From: DASPXK01 sp035637315
GTDB lineage: Bacteria > Chloroflexota > UBA6077 > JACCZL01
DNA: 13,999 nt
Direction of reading: 5' to 3'
NCBI GenBank assembly: GCA_035637315.1
Contig: DASPXK010000015.1
Coordinates: 1-13,999 of the forward strand
The notes beneath the pieces were generated by a model, which was given only the letters and a program-made list of their open reading frames with translations, was not told the DNA's origin and did no database searches. This document shows, piece by piece, positions 6,505 to 13,150 of this stretch; position 1 is the stretch's first letter; every line of letters begins with the position of its first letter. The position numbers and the translations under genes were made by a program.

Positions 6505-8226
6505 ATGTCGCTCCGCCGATGGTACGCCGCGGGCCGTGGCGCAACTCTCCGTCTCGGCGCTCCATTCGTTGCCCAATGGGTGATGCTGGGGCTTGTCCTG
6601 GTCCTGGTGCTCTATCCAGTCCTGCTCATCGTGCTCAACAGCTTTCAGACCGGCCGCCCTGGCCAGGCGGGCGCTTTGAGCCTGGACGCCTGGCGGCTGG
6701 CCCTATCCGATCCCGGCATGCTGTCCGCCACCTGGAACACGATCGCACTCACCCTCGCCCGCCAGGCGATCGCGATCCCGACCTCGATCGGCCTCGCATG
6801 GGTGTTGGCGCGAACCGACATTCCCGCCAGTGAATGGCTCGAGTTCCTCTTTTGGATCGCCTTCTTTCTGCCCGCGCTGCCAGTGACGCTCGGCTGGATC
6901 ATGCTCCTCCAGCCCGAGCACGGACTCGTCAATCAATGGCTGGCCGGGCTGCCATTCGTGGGCAGCGGCCCCTTCAACATCTACTCATTCTGGGGCATCG
7001 TCTGGGCCCACCTGGCGAGCGGAACGATCGCCGTCGAGGTGATGCTGCTGACCCCCGCCTTTCGGAACCTGGACGCCACACTCGAGGACGCGGCCCGCGT
7101 GTCCGGGGCTGGAAGCCTGGCCACGCTGGTCGGGGTCGTCGTGCCGGTCCTGACGCCAGTCATGGTGGTGGTACTGCTGCTGTCGATCATCCACTCGCTC
7201 CAGGCGTTCGAGATCGAGCTGATCCTCGGGTTCCCGATCCGCCTGTTCGTCTTCAGCACCCAGATCTACTCGCTCATCCGCCAGGACCCCCCGCTCTTCC
7301 CGGCGGCGATGGCTTTGAGCAGCGTGATCCTGGGCCTGATGTTGCCCCTCATCGTCCTGCAGCGCTGGGTCACGACGCGGCGCAGCTACACCACCGTGAG
7401 CGGGCAGTTCAAAGCCCACAAGCTGCAGCTTCGGGCCTGGCGCGTGCCGATCTTCTTCCTGGTTCTCGGGGTCGGACTGGCGATCACCGTCCTGCCGGTT
7501 ACGTTCTTGTTGATCACGACCTTCATGAAGCTGTTCGGCTTCTTCAACCTGCCCCAGCCCTGGACCACCGCCCACTGGAGCCAGGTGACAGGCGACTCGA
7601 TCTTTCTAACTTCCGTCAGGACCACCGTCCTGCTAGCCGGCGGGACCGCGCTGGCCGCGGTCGCGCTCTTCACCGGCATCGCGTACGTGATCGTTCGGAC
7701 CCGCTTCGTCGGTCGCGCCGCTCTGGACTTCGTGTCCTGGCTGCCGTCCACGTTACCGGGCATCATCCTTGGCCTGGGCCTACTCTGGCTGTTCCTGGGA
7801 AGCCCGATCCTACAGCCGCTGTACGGGACGCTCGTCTTGTTGATCGTCGTCACCGCCATCGCCAGTATGACGCTGGGTGTCCAGATCATAAAGAGCAGCT
7901 TGGCGCAGTTGAGTCCCGAGCTGGAGGACGCGGCCAGGATGAGCGGCGCATCCTGGTGGCGCTCATCGCGACACGTCCTGCTCCCGCTCATCACCCCGAC
8001 GCTGCTGCTGGTCGGCGCGGTGAGCTTCATCTCGGCGGCTCGGAGCGTGAGCACTGTGGCTTTGCTGGCGACCAGCAGCACGCGGCCGCTCTCGCTTCTT
8101 CAGCTCGACTTCATGGTCGAGGGCCGTTACGAGGCCGCGGCCGTCGTCGGCGTCATCATCGTCGCGATCACCACCGCCGTCGCGCTCCTCGCCCGCGTGC
8201 TTGGACTGCGAGTTGGACTCGGGTAG
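6505..8226 (+). CDS. ABC transporter permease, fused two-domain (FbpB-type), second paralogue
   Basis: A 573-residue membrane protein with the same two-domain layout as the permease at 3401. Coupling loops start near residues 193 ('LEDAARVSGAGSLATL') and 473 ('LEDAARMSGASWWRSS'), almost the same positions as in the first copy. Shared stretches such as 'AFFLPALPVTLGWI' and 'FMKLFGFF' show common descent, although the sequences have diverged widely. ATG 6505 is chosen because it begins just after the palindromic repeat; the open frame to 6385 would translate the repeat and is not credible. No good Shine-Dalgarno is visible before 6505, so expression may be weak or coupled. A second permease next to one ATPase and one binding protein suggests alternative transporters sharing the ATPase, or loss of a second binding protein. 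It might also serve a related substrate. Confidence 0.88.
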   Translation: MSLRRWYAAGRGATLRLGAPFVAQWVMLGLVLVLVLYPVLLIVLNSFQTGRPGQAGALSLDAWRLALSDPGMLSATWNTIALTLARQAIAIPTSIGLAWVLARTDIPASEWLEFLFWIAFFLPALPVTLGWIMLLQPEHGLVNQWLAGLPFVGSGPFNIYSFWGIVWAHLASGTIAVEVMLLTPAFRNLDATLEDAARVSGAGSLATLVGVVVPVLTPVMVVVLLLSIIHSLQAFEIELILGFPIRLFVFSTQIYSLIRQDPPLFPAAMALSSVILGLMLPLIVLQRWVTTRRSYTTVSGQFKAHKLQLRAWRVPIFFLVLGVGLAITVLPVTFLLITTFMKLFGFFNLPQPWTTAHWSQVTGDSIFLTSVRTTVLLAGGTALAAVALFTGIAYVIVRTRFVGRAALDFVSWLPSTLPGIILGLGLLWLFLGSPILQPLYGTLVLLIVVTAIASMTLGVQIIKSSLAQLSPELEDAARMSGASWWRSSRHVLLPLITPTLLLVGAVSFISAARSVSTVALLATSSTRPLSLLQLDFMVEGRYEAAAVVGVIIVAITTAVALLARVLGLRVGLG

Positions 8227-8233
8227 CTGCGTC

Positions 8234-8263
8234 CCCGCTCCCGCTGGGCCCAGAGGGAGCGGG
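8234..8263 (+). terminator. Candidate terminator stem-loop after second permease
   Basis: Nine-base arms CCCGCTCCC (8234-8242) and GGGAGCGGG (8255-8263) flank a 12-base loop that itself contains the palindrome CTGGGCCCAG (8244-8253). It begins 8 bases after the permease stop. No T-run follows, so it may be a factor-dependent terminator or an mRNA-stabilising hairpin. Confidence 0.45.
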
Positions 8264-8287
8264 AGACCGGGTTCCAGCAGGAGCTGC

Positions 8288-8316
8288 TTGACACGCCTCC
8301 CTTCGGGCGATACCTT
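8288..8316 (+). promoter_or_regulatory. Candidate sigma-70-type promoter for the Nramp gene
   Basis: A perfect -35 hexamer TTGACA (8288-8293) is followed after 17 bases by TACCTT (8311-8316), a poor -10 match (3 of 6). It lies about 190 bases before the Nramp start, leaving a long leader. The leader contains a six-base stem CCGCCG/CGGCGG (8392-8397/8403-8408) preceded by AAGGAGG (8378-8384) with no start codon nearby. The rest of 8227-8503 shows no gene. Confidence 0.35.
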
Positions 8317-8503
8317 CTACCCCGCGCGCCAGACACGCCATCCGGGCGCATCCGAAGCAGGTCTCGTCCTTTAGCCAAGGAGGGATTCCCCCCGCCGATC
8401 CCCGGCGGACAGCCCGGTGCTGGGCATTGCGCTGGACTGCCTTACCAGGCATGACTTTACGCCGTGACATCCCAGATCTCGACGTGATGGAGAGGCCAGG
8501 ACT

Positions 8504-9760
8504 TTGTCCGCGGTGACTGCCACGGCTGCTCTCAACGGGATCAAATCCTCCTCCGTGTGGCGCCTGCTGCCCTACCTGGGGCCCGCCTTCCTGGTGAGCG
8601 TCGGGTACATGGATCCGGGGAATTGGGCTACCGACCTCGAAGGGGGGGCGCGGTTTGGCTACAGCCTGCTGTGGGTCCTGCTCGCCGCCAACCTGATGGC
8701 CCTGCTGCTGCAGCACCTGTCGGCCAAGCTCGGCCTGGCGACCGGGCGGACGTATCCGCGGCTCTGCCGCGAGAGATTCCCTCGGCCGCTGACGCTATTC
8801 CTGTGGGTCACGGCCGAGGCTGCTGCCATGGCCACCGATCTGGCCGAGTTCCTCGGAGCCGCGCTCGGGTTCTACCTGCTCTTACACATCCCGCTCCTGC
8901 CAGCCGCCCTGCTCGCGGCGCTGGCGGTCTTCGCGATCCTGGCCCTGTACCGATTCGGATTTCGACCGGTCGAGTTCGTGATCCTGGGCCTGGTGTTCGT
9001 CATTGGCCTTGCCTACGTCCTGGAGGTGGGATTGGTCGAGCCGGATTGGCCCGCCGTGGCCAATGGGATGTTCGTGCCGCGCCTGGGTGGAGAAAGCCTC
9101 CTGATTGCGATGGGCATGCTGGGCGCGACGGTGATGCCGCACAACCTCTACCTCCATTCTGGCATCGTCTTGACCCGCCGCAGTCCGGACCCGAAGGCCA
9201 ACCACGTGGTCGTTCGGCGCGCGCTGGTCGATCTGGCGCTGGCGCTCAACATCGCCTGGCTGGTGAACTCGGCCATCGTCGTCATGGCGGCCGCTGCCTT
9301 CTTCACGCGGGGCCTGGAGATCGACTCGATCGAGCTAGCCCACGAGACGCTGACGCCGCTGCTGGGCCAGCTGGCGGCGATGGTCTTCGGCGTCGCGCTC
9401 CTCGCGGCTGGCCTGGCGTCCTCGACGACGGCCACCCTGGCGGGCCAGATCATCATCGAGGGCTTCCTCGATATTCGGTTCGGACTCTTCTTGCGGCGGG
9501 CGATCACCGTCGTGCCGGCCCTGCTGGTGATCGCCAGCGGGCTCGACGCCTACTGGATTCTGATCCTGAGCCAGGTGGCGCTCTCCGTCCAGCTCCCCTT
9601 CGCGATCGTCCCGCTCGTGTGGCTGACGGCGCGAAGGGACGTGATGGGCGCCTTCGCAAACGCCCGACTCACGACGCTGTTGGCGTGCCTGGTCGCGGTC
9701 CTGGTGATCGGGCTCAACCTGGCGCTGCTCGTCCGCCTCGCGAGCGGCGAGGGCTCTTGA
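8504..9760 (+). CDS. mntH: Nramp-family divalent metal transporter (MntH-like)
   Basis: A 418-residue inner-membrane proton-coupled importer for Mn2+ and probably Fe2+. The two unwound-helix metal motifs are present: 'DPGN' (37-40, helix 1) and 'MPHN' (211-214, helix 6). In known Nramps, Asp, Asn and the helix-6 Met of these motifs bind the ion, and all are retained. Ten or eleven hydrophobic helices fit, e.g. 'LLWVLLAANLMALLLQHL' and 'PALLVIASGL'. Length is normal. The start is TTG 8504 with GGAGAGG about 9 bases upstream; GTG 8513 is an alternative. It stands alone, with a 277-base leader and a palindromic repeat after it, so it is probably a separate unit. No Mn2+ riboswitch could be recognised in the leader. 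Confidence 0.93.
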   Translation: MSAVTATAALNGIKSSSVWRLLPYLGPAFLVSVGYMDPGNWATDLEGGARFGYSLLWVLLAANLMALLLQHLSAKLGLATGRTYPRLCRERFPRPLTLFLWVTAEAAAMATDLAEFLGAALGFYLLLHIPLLPAALLAALAVFAILALYRFGFRPVEFVILGLVFVIGLAYVLEVGLVEPDWPAVANGMFVPRLGGESLLIAMGMLGATVMPHNLYLHSGIVLTRRSPDPKANHVVVRRALVDLALALNIAWLVNSAIVVMAAAAFFTRGLEIDSIELAHETLTPLLGQLAAMVFGVALLAAGLASSTTATLAGQIIIEGFLDIRFGLFLRRAITVVPALLVIASGLDAYWILILSQVALSVQLPFAIVPLVWLTARRDVMGAFANARLTTLLACLVAVLVIGLNLALLVRLASGEGS

Positions 9761-9787
9761 GGCTGCGGGGCGAGGTCGCGGCAACTT

Positions 9788-9830
9788 CTTTCTCCCCTCT
9801 CCCACGCTTGGGAGAGGGGTGGGGGTGAGG
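9788..9830. repeat. GC-rich interspersed palindromic repeat, copy B
   Basis: Perfect 11-base arms, CCCCTCTCCCA (9794-9804) and TGGGAGAGGGG (9809-9819), enclose the loop CGCT, with a trailing GTGGGGGTGAGGGCG. On the opposite strand it aligns with copy A at 6435-6491, sharing the C-run/T/C-run/AAGC core. It sits 33 bases after the Nramp stop and could end or stabilise that transcript, though no T-run follows. Confidence 0.75.
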
Positions 9831-9903
9831 GCGTTAGCAGCGCCCCAGCTGCCAGAACCCAAAACCTTGACGGCCACCCTGCGGACAGCTGCGCGGACAG
9901 AAC

Positions 9904-9932
9904 TCGACGCGCGTGGGGCGATGTCTTATGAT
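9904..9932 (+). promoter_or_regulatory. Candidate promoter of the Rieske-amidohydrolase operon
   Basis: TCGACG (9904-9909, 4 of 6 to the -35 consensus), 17 bases, then TATGAT (9927-9932, 5 of 6 to the -10 consensus). The Rieske start codon is 45 bases downstream. Immediately upstream are two direct copies of GCGGACAG (9881-9888 and 9893-9900) with a 12-base period, a possible activator site. Confidence 0.5.
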
Positions 9933-9976
9933 TGTCGCGCGGCATCGGACAAGCGTTTCAAGGAGGTCGGTTAGAG

Positions 9977-10342
9977 ATGGCCGAATGGCTTGCCGGCCGA
10001 GTGTCGGACTTCGACGATGAGCAGCGCCGGATCATCTCCGCCAACGGTCGGGAGATCGTCGTCTTCGAGAGAAACGGTCGCTTCCATGCGCTCGAGAACA
10101 CCTGCCTGCACATGGGCGGCCCGGTCGGCGAAGGCATCCTGATCGGCAAAGTCGAGGCGGTCCTCTCCGAGGACAACCGCTTCCTCGGCGAGCGGTTCTC
10201 CGAGGACGAGATCCACATCGTCTGCCCCTGGCACGGTTGGGAGTACGATATCGAGACCGGGCGCTGCGCCGGCGACCGTCGCCGACGCCTCGGGCGGTAC
10301 GAGACCCAGCAGCGCGGAGATGAGGTCTATGTCATCGCCTGA
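9977..10342 (+). CDS. Rieske [2Fe-2S] domain protein, small
   Basis: A 121-residue stand-alone Rieske protein. The cluster ligands are 'CLH' (C43, H45) and 'CPWH' (C83, H86). The 37 residues between the pairs exceed the spacing of most Rieske ferredoxins (about 15-17) because of an insert, 'KVEAVLSEDNRFLGERFSED', that probably forms an extra hairpin. No signal peptide or membrane segment is seen, so it is likely a cytoplasmic electron carrier, or a ferredoxin-like partner of an oxygenase or other redox enzyme. ATG 9977 is preferred because AGGAGG (9961-9966) lies 10 bases upstream; the frame extends to a TTG at 9932, but that overlaps the putative -10 box. Its end overlaps the next small gene, and an amidohydrolase follows. 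No oxygenase large subunit or reductase is in view. Confidence 0.9.
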   Translation: MAEWLAGRVSDFDDEQRRIISANGREIVVFERNGRFHALENTCLHMGGPVGEGILIGKVEAVLSEDNRFLGERFSEDEIHIVCPWHGWEYDIETGRCAGDRRRRLGRYETQQRGDEVYVIA

Positions 10343-10637
10343 GACGACCTGGTCGGAAACCGAGCTGGCCGAGTGCGCGACCCGCCTCTCCGAAGCGGTC
10401 CGGGCGGCCATCGCGGGCGGCGACGCCGAGCGCGTTCCGGACCAGACCGTGCAGGACCTCATGACCCTCGCCGTCAAGCTCTATGTCGCCAGACGCGAGG
10501 CCGGCTCGGACCTTCTTCCTTTCGACGACGACGCGGTGACCGCGACCGAAGTCATGGTCACCGCCACCAGCATGCTCAAGGCCGTGCAGCTCGAAGTGTT
10601 CGAGCTGACCCTCTGGAACGGTTTCGGGACGATCTGA
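10329..10637 (+). CDS. Hypothetical helical protein between Rieske and amidohydrolase genes
   Basis: A 102-residue acidic, Ala/Glu/Val-rich protein that I do not recognise. The sequence looks mostly alpha-helical ('ECATRLSEAVRAAIAGGD', 'TVQDLMTLAVKLYVARREAG') with a conserved-looking tail 'ELTLWNGFGTI'. There are no Cys, no signal peptide and no obvious catalytic motif. ATG 10329 overlaps the Rieske gene by 14 bases and has GGAG (10316-10319) at reasonable spacing; ATG 10320 in the same frame is an alternative. The gene ends 13 bases before the amidohydrolase start, so the three genes probably form one transcript. A role as a small accessory or assembly subunit for its neighbours is a guess from position only. 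Its codon pattern resembles its neighbours, so it is likely real. Confidence 0.75.
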   Translation: MSSPETTWSETELAECATRLSEAVRAAIAGGDAERVPDQTVQDLMTLAVKLYVARREAGSDLLPFDDDAVTATEVMVTATSMLKAVQLEVFELTLWNGFGTI

Positions 10638-10650
10638 TCGGAGGTTCACG

Positions 10651-11913
10651 ATGGTGACGACGGTATCCGACGGTCTTACGACCGATGTGGCTCGGACGAT
10701 CAATACCGGCGAGCGGGCCGGCTACGACACCCGCAAGCACCTGGAGCACGCCGCACGACAGGCGCGTGAGCGGAATTACCAGGACCTGCTAATCGTCGAC
10801 GCCGATGCCCACCACTACGAGTCCGAATCCTGGCCCGACATCGTCAAGTACATCGAGGACCCGATCATCAGGCATCGCGGCCAGGGCCCCGGCCGCCACG
10901 GCAACCCCACCACCCTGATGTACACCAACCCCGGCAACCAGAGCGTAGCCGGGCGCGTTGTTCGCTATGCCCGGCGTCGCCTCGAGGAGACCGAGCCGAG
11001 CGCTCCGCGAGACGTCCAGTTGATCCGCCGCGAGATGGAGAGCATCGGGATCGACTACCAGGTGGTCTTCCCAACCCCGATGCTCGAGCTGGGGATGCAC
11101 CCGGACCCGCGGATGGAGGTCGCCATCAGCTGGGCCTACTCGCGCTGGCTGACCGAGGAGATCCTGCCACACGATCCGCGCATCAAGACGATGGTCTATC
11201 TGCCCTTCAACGATCCCGAGGCAAGCTTACGGGCCGTCGAGTACTTCTCGGAGAAGCCCGGCGTGGTCGGCTTCATGGTCACCAGCGCCCGCCACCGCCC
11301 GGTCCACCACAACGACTACGTGCCCGTCTATCGCGCCCTCGAGGAGCGGCGGCTGCCGCTCGGCTTCCACGCCGTCTTCCATACGCCGGAACGGATCCTC
11401 GAGGGTATGAACAAGTTCATCTCGGTCCACGCGCTCGGGTTCGTCCTCTACAACTTCGTGCACCTGACCAACCTGGTCATCAACGGCATCCCGGAGCGCT
11501 TCCCCGGGCTGAAGATCGTCTGGATCGAGAACGGCCTGGCCTGGGCCCCCTTCCTGATGCAGCGGCTGGACAACGAGTACATGATGCGAACGTCCGAGGC
11601 GCCGCTCCTGAAGAGGAAGCCGAGCGAGTACATGCGCGAGTTCTACTACACGACCCAGCCCATGGAGAACGGGAACCTCGAAGCGCTCCAGATGACGATG
11701 AAGATGATCAACGCGGAGACCCAACTGCTGTTCGCCTCCGACTTCCCCCACTGGGACTTCAACCTGCCGAGCACGATCTACGACCTGCCCTTCCTGAGCG
11801 ATCAGGCCAAGCGGCGGATCCTGGGCGAGAACGCGCGCGAGCTGTACGGCCTGGACAAGAAGCCCGGCTGGTCGGACCAGTGGAAGGTGACGGCGGCGGC
11901 TGGCAGGGGGTAA
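10651..11913 (+). CDS. Amidohydrolase family protein (ACMSD-type, Amidohydro_2)
   Basis: A 420-residue TIM-barrel metal-dependent hydrolase or decarboxylase. After a ~45-residue N-terminal extension comes 'VDADAHHYE' (49-57), the first-strand metal motif of the ACMSD/6-methylsalicylate-decarboxylase branch. Later ligands fit 'GFHAVFH' (H240, H244), H260 or H271 in the 'HALGFVLYNFVHLTN' segment, and 'ASDFPHWD' with D364, the metal-activating Asp. 'GIPERFPGLKIVWIENGLAW' is typical of the family. The protein is probably cytoplasmic and binds Zn2+ or Mn2+; members act on aromatic or unsaturated ring-cleavage acids, but the substrate here is unknown. ATG 10651 has GGAGG (10640-10644) 6 bases upstream. 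It is the last gene of the Rieske operon, which suggests a pathway that couples a redox step with hydrolysis or decarboxylation. Confidence 0.9.
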   Translation: MVTTVSDGLTTDVARTINTGERAGYDTRKHLEHAARQARERNYQDLLIVDADAHHYESESWPDIVKYIEDPIIRHRGQGPGRHGNPTTLMYTNPGNQSVAGRVVRYARRRLEETEPSAPRDVQLIRREMESIGIDYQVVFPTPMLELGMHPDPRMEVAISWAYSRWLTEEILPHDPRIKTMVYLPFNDPEASLRAVEYFSEKPGVVGFMVTSARHRPVHHNDYVPVYRALEERRLPLGFHAVFHTPERILEGMNKFISVHALGFVLYNFVHLTNLVINGIPERFPGLKIVWIENGLAWAPFLMQRLDNEYMMRTSEAPLLKRKPSEYMREFYYTTQPMENGNLEALQMTMKMINAETQLLFASDFPHWDFNLPSTIYDLPFLSDQAKRRILGENARELYGLDKKPGWSDQWKVTAAAGRG

Positions 11914-12070
11914 TCAGGCGGCCCCGGAGGCCAGAGCCTACGTCAGCGCGCCGTGTCCCGCTCTTGTGGCAGGAGATGGGTAAGCTTTCCGACCGAACCG
12001 AGCTGGGCTGAGGGCGAGAAGCTCTAGCTCTCTGGCCAGCGCCCGGCGCCGCCGCAGCGAGGAGGCCCGC

Positions 12071-12088
12071 GAGTCGGGGTTTTGACTC
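12071..12088. other. Short inverted repeat before the reductase start
   Basis: GAGTC (12071-12075) and GACTC (12084-12088) are separated by GGGGTTTT, ending 3 bases before the ATG at 12092. It may be an operator or a weak mRNA hairpin; five-base arms can arise by chance. No Shine-Dalgarno lies within 15 bases of that ATG. The remaining gap 11914-12070 shows no convincing promoter or terminator. Confidence 0.25.
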
Positions 12089-12091
12089 ACG

Positions 12092-13150
12092 ATGAAGGCT
12101 GTGCTTTTCGGGGCACACGGTGGTCCCGAAGTCCTCCGCTATACGGATCTCCCAGAGCCGACGGCCGGGCCGAACGACGTAGTCGTCAAGGTGCGGGCCG
12201 CCGCAGCCAACTTCAACGACATCTGGGCGCGACGGGGACTGCCGGGCATGAAGGTCGTCCTGCCCCACGTCTCGGGCTCCGATGTGGCCGGCGACGTCGT
12301 CGAGGTGGGCAGCGAGGTAAGCGGGGTGAGCGTCGGCGACGCGGTACTCGTGCACCCTGGCCTCGGCTGCCGCAACTGCCAGGCCTGCGCCGCGGGACAG
12401 GAGGTCCTGTGTCGCGAGTTCCGGATCTGGGGCTTCCAGACCGGTCCAAACGACGGCGGTCACGCGGAGTTCGTCCGCCTGCCGGGCTACAACGTCGTTC
12501 CGAAACCAACCAACCTGACGTATGGGGAGGCCGCCTCGCTGCCGCTCGTCCTGGAAACCGTCTGGCGCATGCTCTCCACGCGCGCAAAGGTGCGCCCCGG
12601 CCAGTTCGTCCTCATATGGGGCGCGGCCGGCGGACTCGGCACGATGGCAATCCAGGTCGCACGGGTATTTGGCGCCGTCCCGATCGCCGTCGTCGGCGAC
12701 GAAGCAAAGGTGCCGATCTGCAAGGAGCTGGGCGCCGAACACGTCATCAATCGCCAGTCGCAAGATTTCGCGGCGCAGGTTATGGAGATCACCGGCAAGC
12801 GGGGCGTCGACGTGGTCTTCGAGCACACTGGCCAGGCAACCTGGGAGACCAGCATCCGCTGTATGAGATGGCACGCCAGCCTGGTGGTTTGCGGCGCGAC
12901 GTCAGGCTTCGAGGGCAAGACCGATCTTCGGTTCCTCTGGAACAAGCAGCTCAATCTGCTCGGTTCACACCTGGGCACGAAGGCCGAACTGCTCGAGGCG
13001 TTGAGCTTCGTCGAGATGGGCAGGATCCGCCCCGTGGTGCGAACAGTGCTCCCGCTCAGCGAGGTGGCCCGCGGCCAGACCATGATGGAGGAGCGGGAGT
13101 CGATGGGCAAGATCGTCTACCTGCCCGATGGGAGCGCCGACGAAGACTAA
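12092..13150 (+). CDS. Medium-chain dehydrogenase/reductase, crotonyl-CoA-reductase-like, with structural zinc lobe
   Basis: A 352-residue NAD(P)H-dependent oxidoreductase of the MDR superfamily. The catalytic domain has a structural-zinc lobe with C93, C96, C99 and C107, but the usual catalytic-zinc Cys is replaced ('ANFNDIW', 39-45), as in quinone and enoyl reductases. The Rossmann motif is 'WGAAGGLG' (176-183). Several stretches resemble crotonyl-CoA carboxylase/reductases: 'RIWGFQT' (111-117), 'DVVFEHTG', and 'GSH' at 291-293. The protein is about 90 residues shorter than those enzymes. A double-bond or carbonyl reduction of a CoA-linked or free substrate is likely; carboxylation is speculative. 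ATG 12092 begins the standard MDR N-terminus 'MKAVLF'. The stop overlaps the start of a truncated acyl-CoA synthetase, consistent with acyl-CoA chemistry in an original operon. Confidence 0.9.
   Translation: MKAVLFGAHGGPEVLRYTDLPEPTAGPNDVVVKVRAAAANFNDIWARRGLPGMKVVLPHVSGSDVAGDVVEVGSEVSGVSVGDAVLVHPGLGCRNCQACAAGQEVLCREFRIWGFQTGPNDGGHAEFVRLPGYNVVPKPTNLTYGEAASLPLVLETVWRMLSTRAKVRPGQFVLIWGAAGGLGTMAIQVARVFGAVPIAVVGDEAKVPICKELGAEHVINRQSQDFAAQVMEITGKRGVDVVFEHTGQATWETSIRCMRWHASLVVCGATSGFEGKTDLRFLWNKQLNLLGSHLGTKAELLEALSFVEMGRIRPVVRTVLPLSEVARGQTMMEERESMGKIVYLPDGSADED

Noticed and set aside
8227..8503. Mn2+ (yybP-ykoY) riboswitch in the Nramp leader
   Set aside because: I could not find its conserved loop sequences; only generic stems are visible, so it is not called.
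8487..8503. ATG at 8487 as the Nramp start
   Set aside because: It is out of frame with the Nramp coding sequence; TTG 8504 is used.
11759..12874. Antisense 371-codon open frame
   Set aside because: It covers the amidohydrolase end and the reductase; no recognisable domain, and it would conflict with two confident genes.
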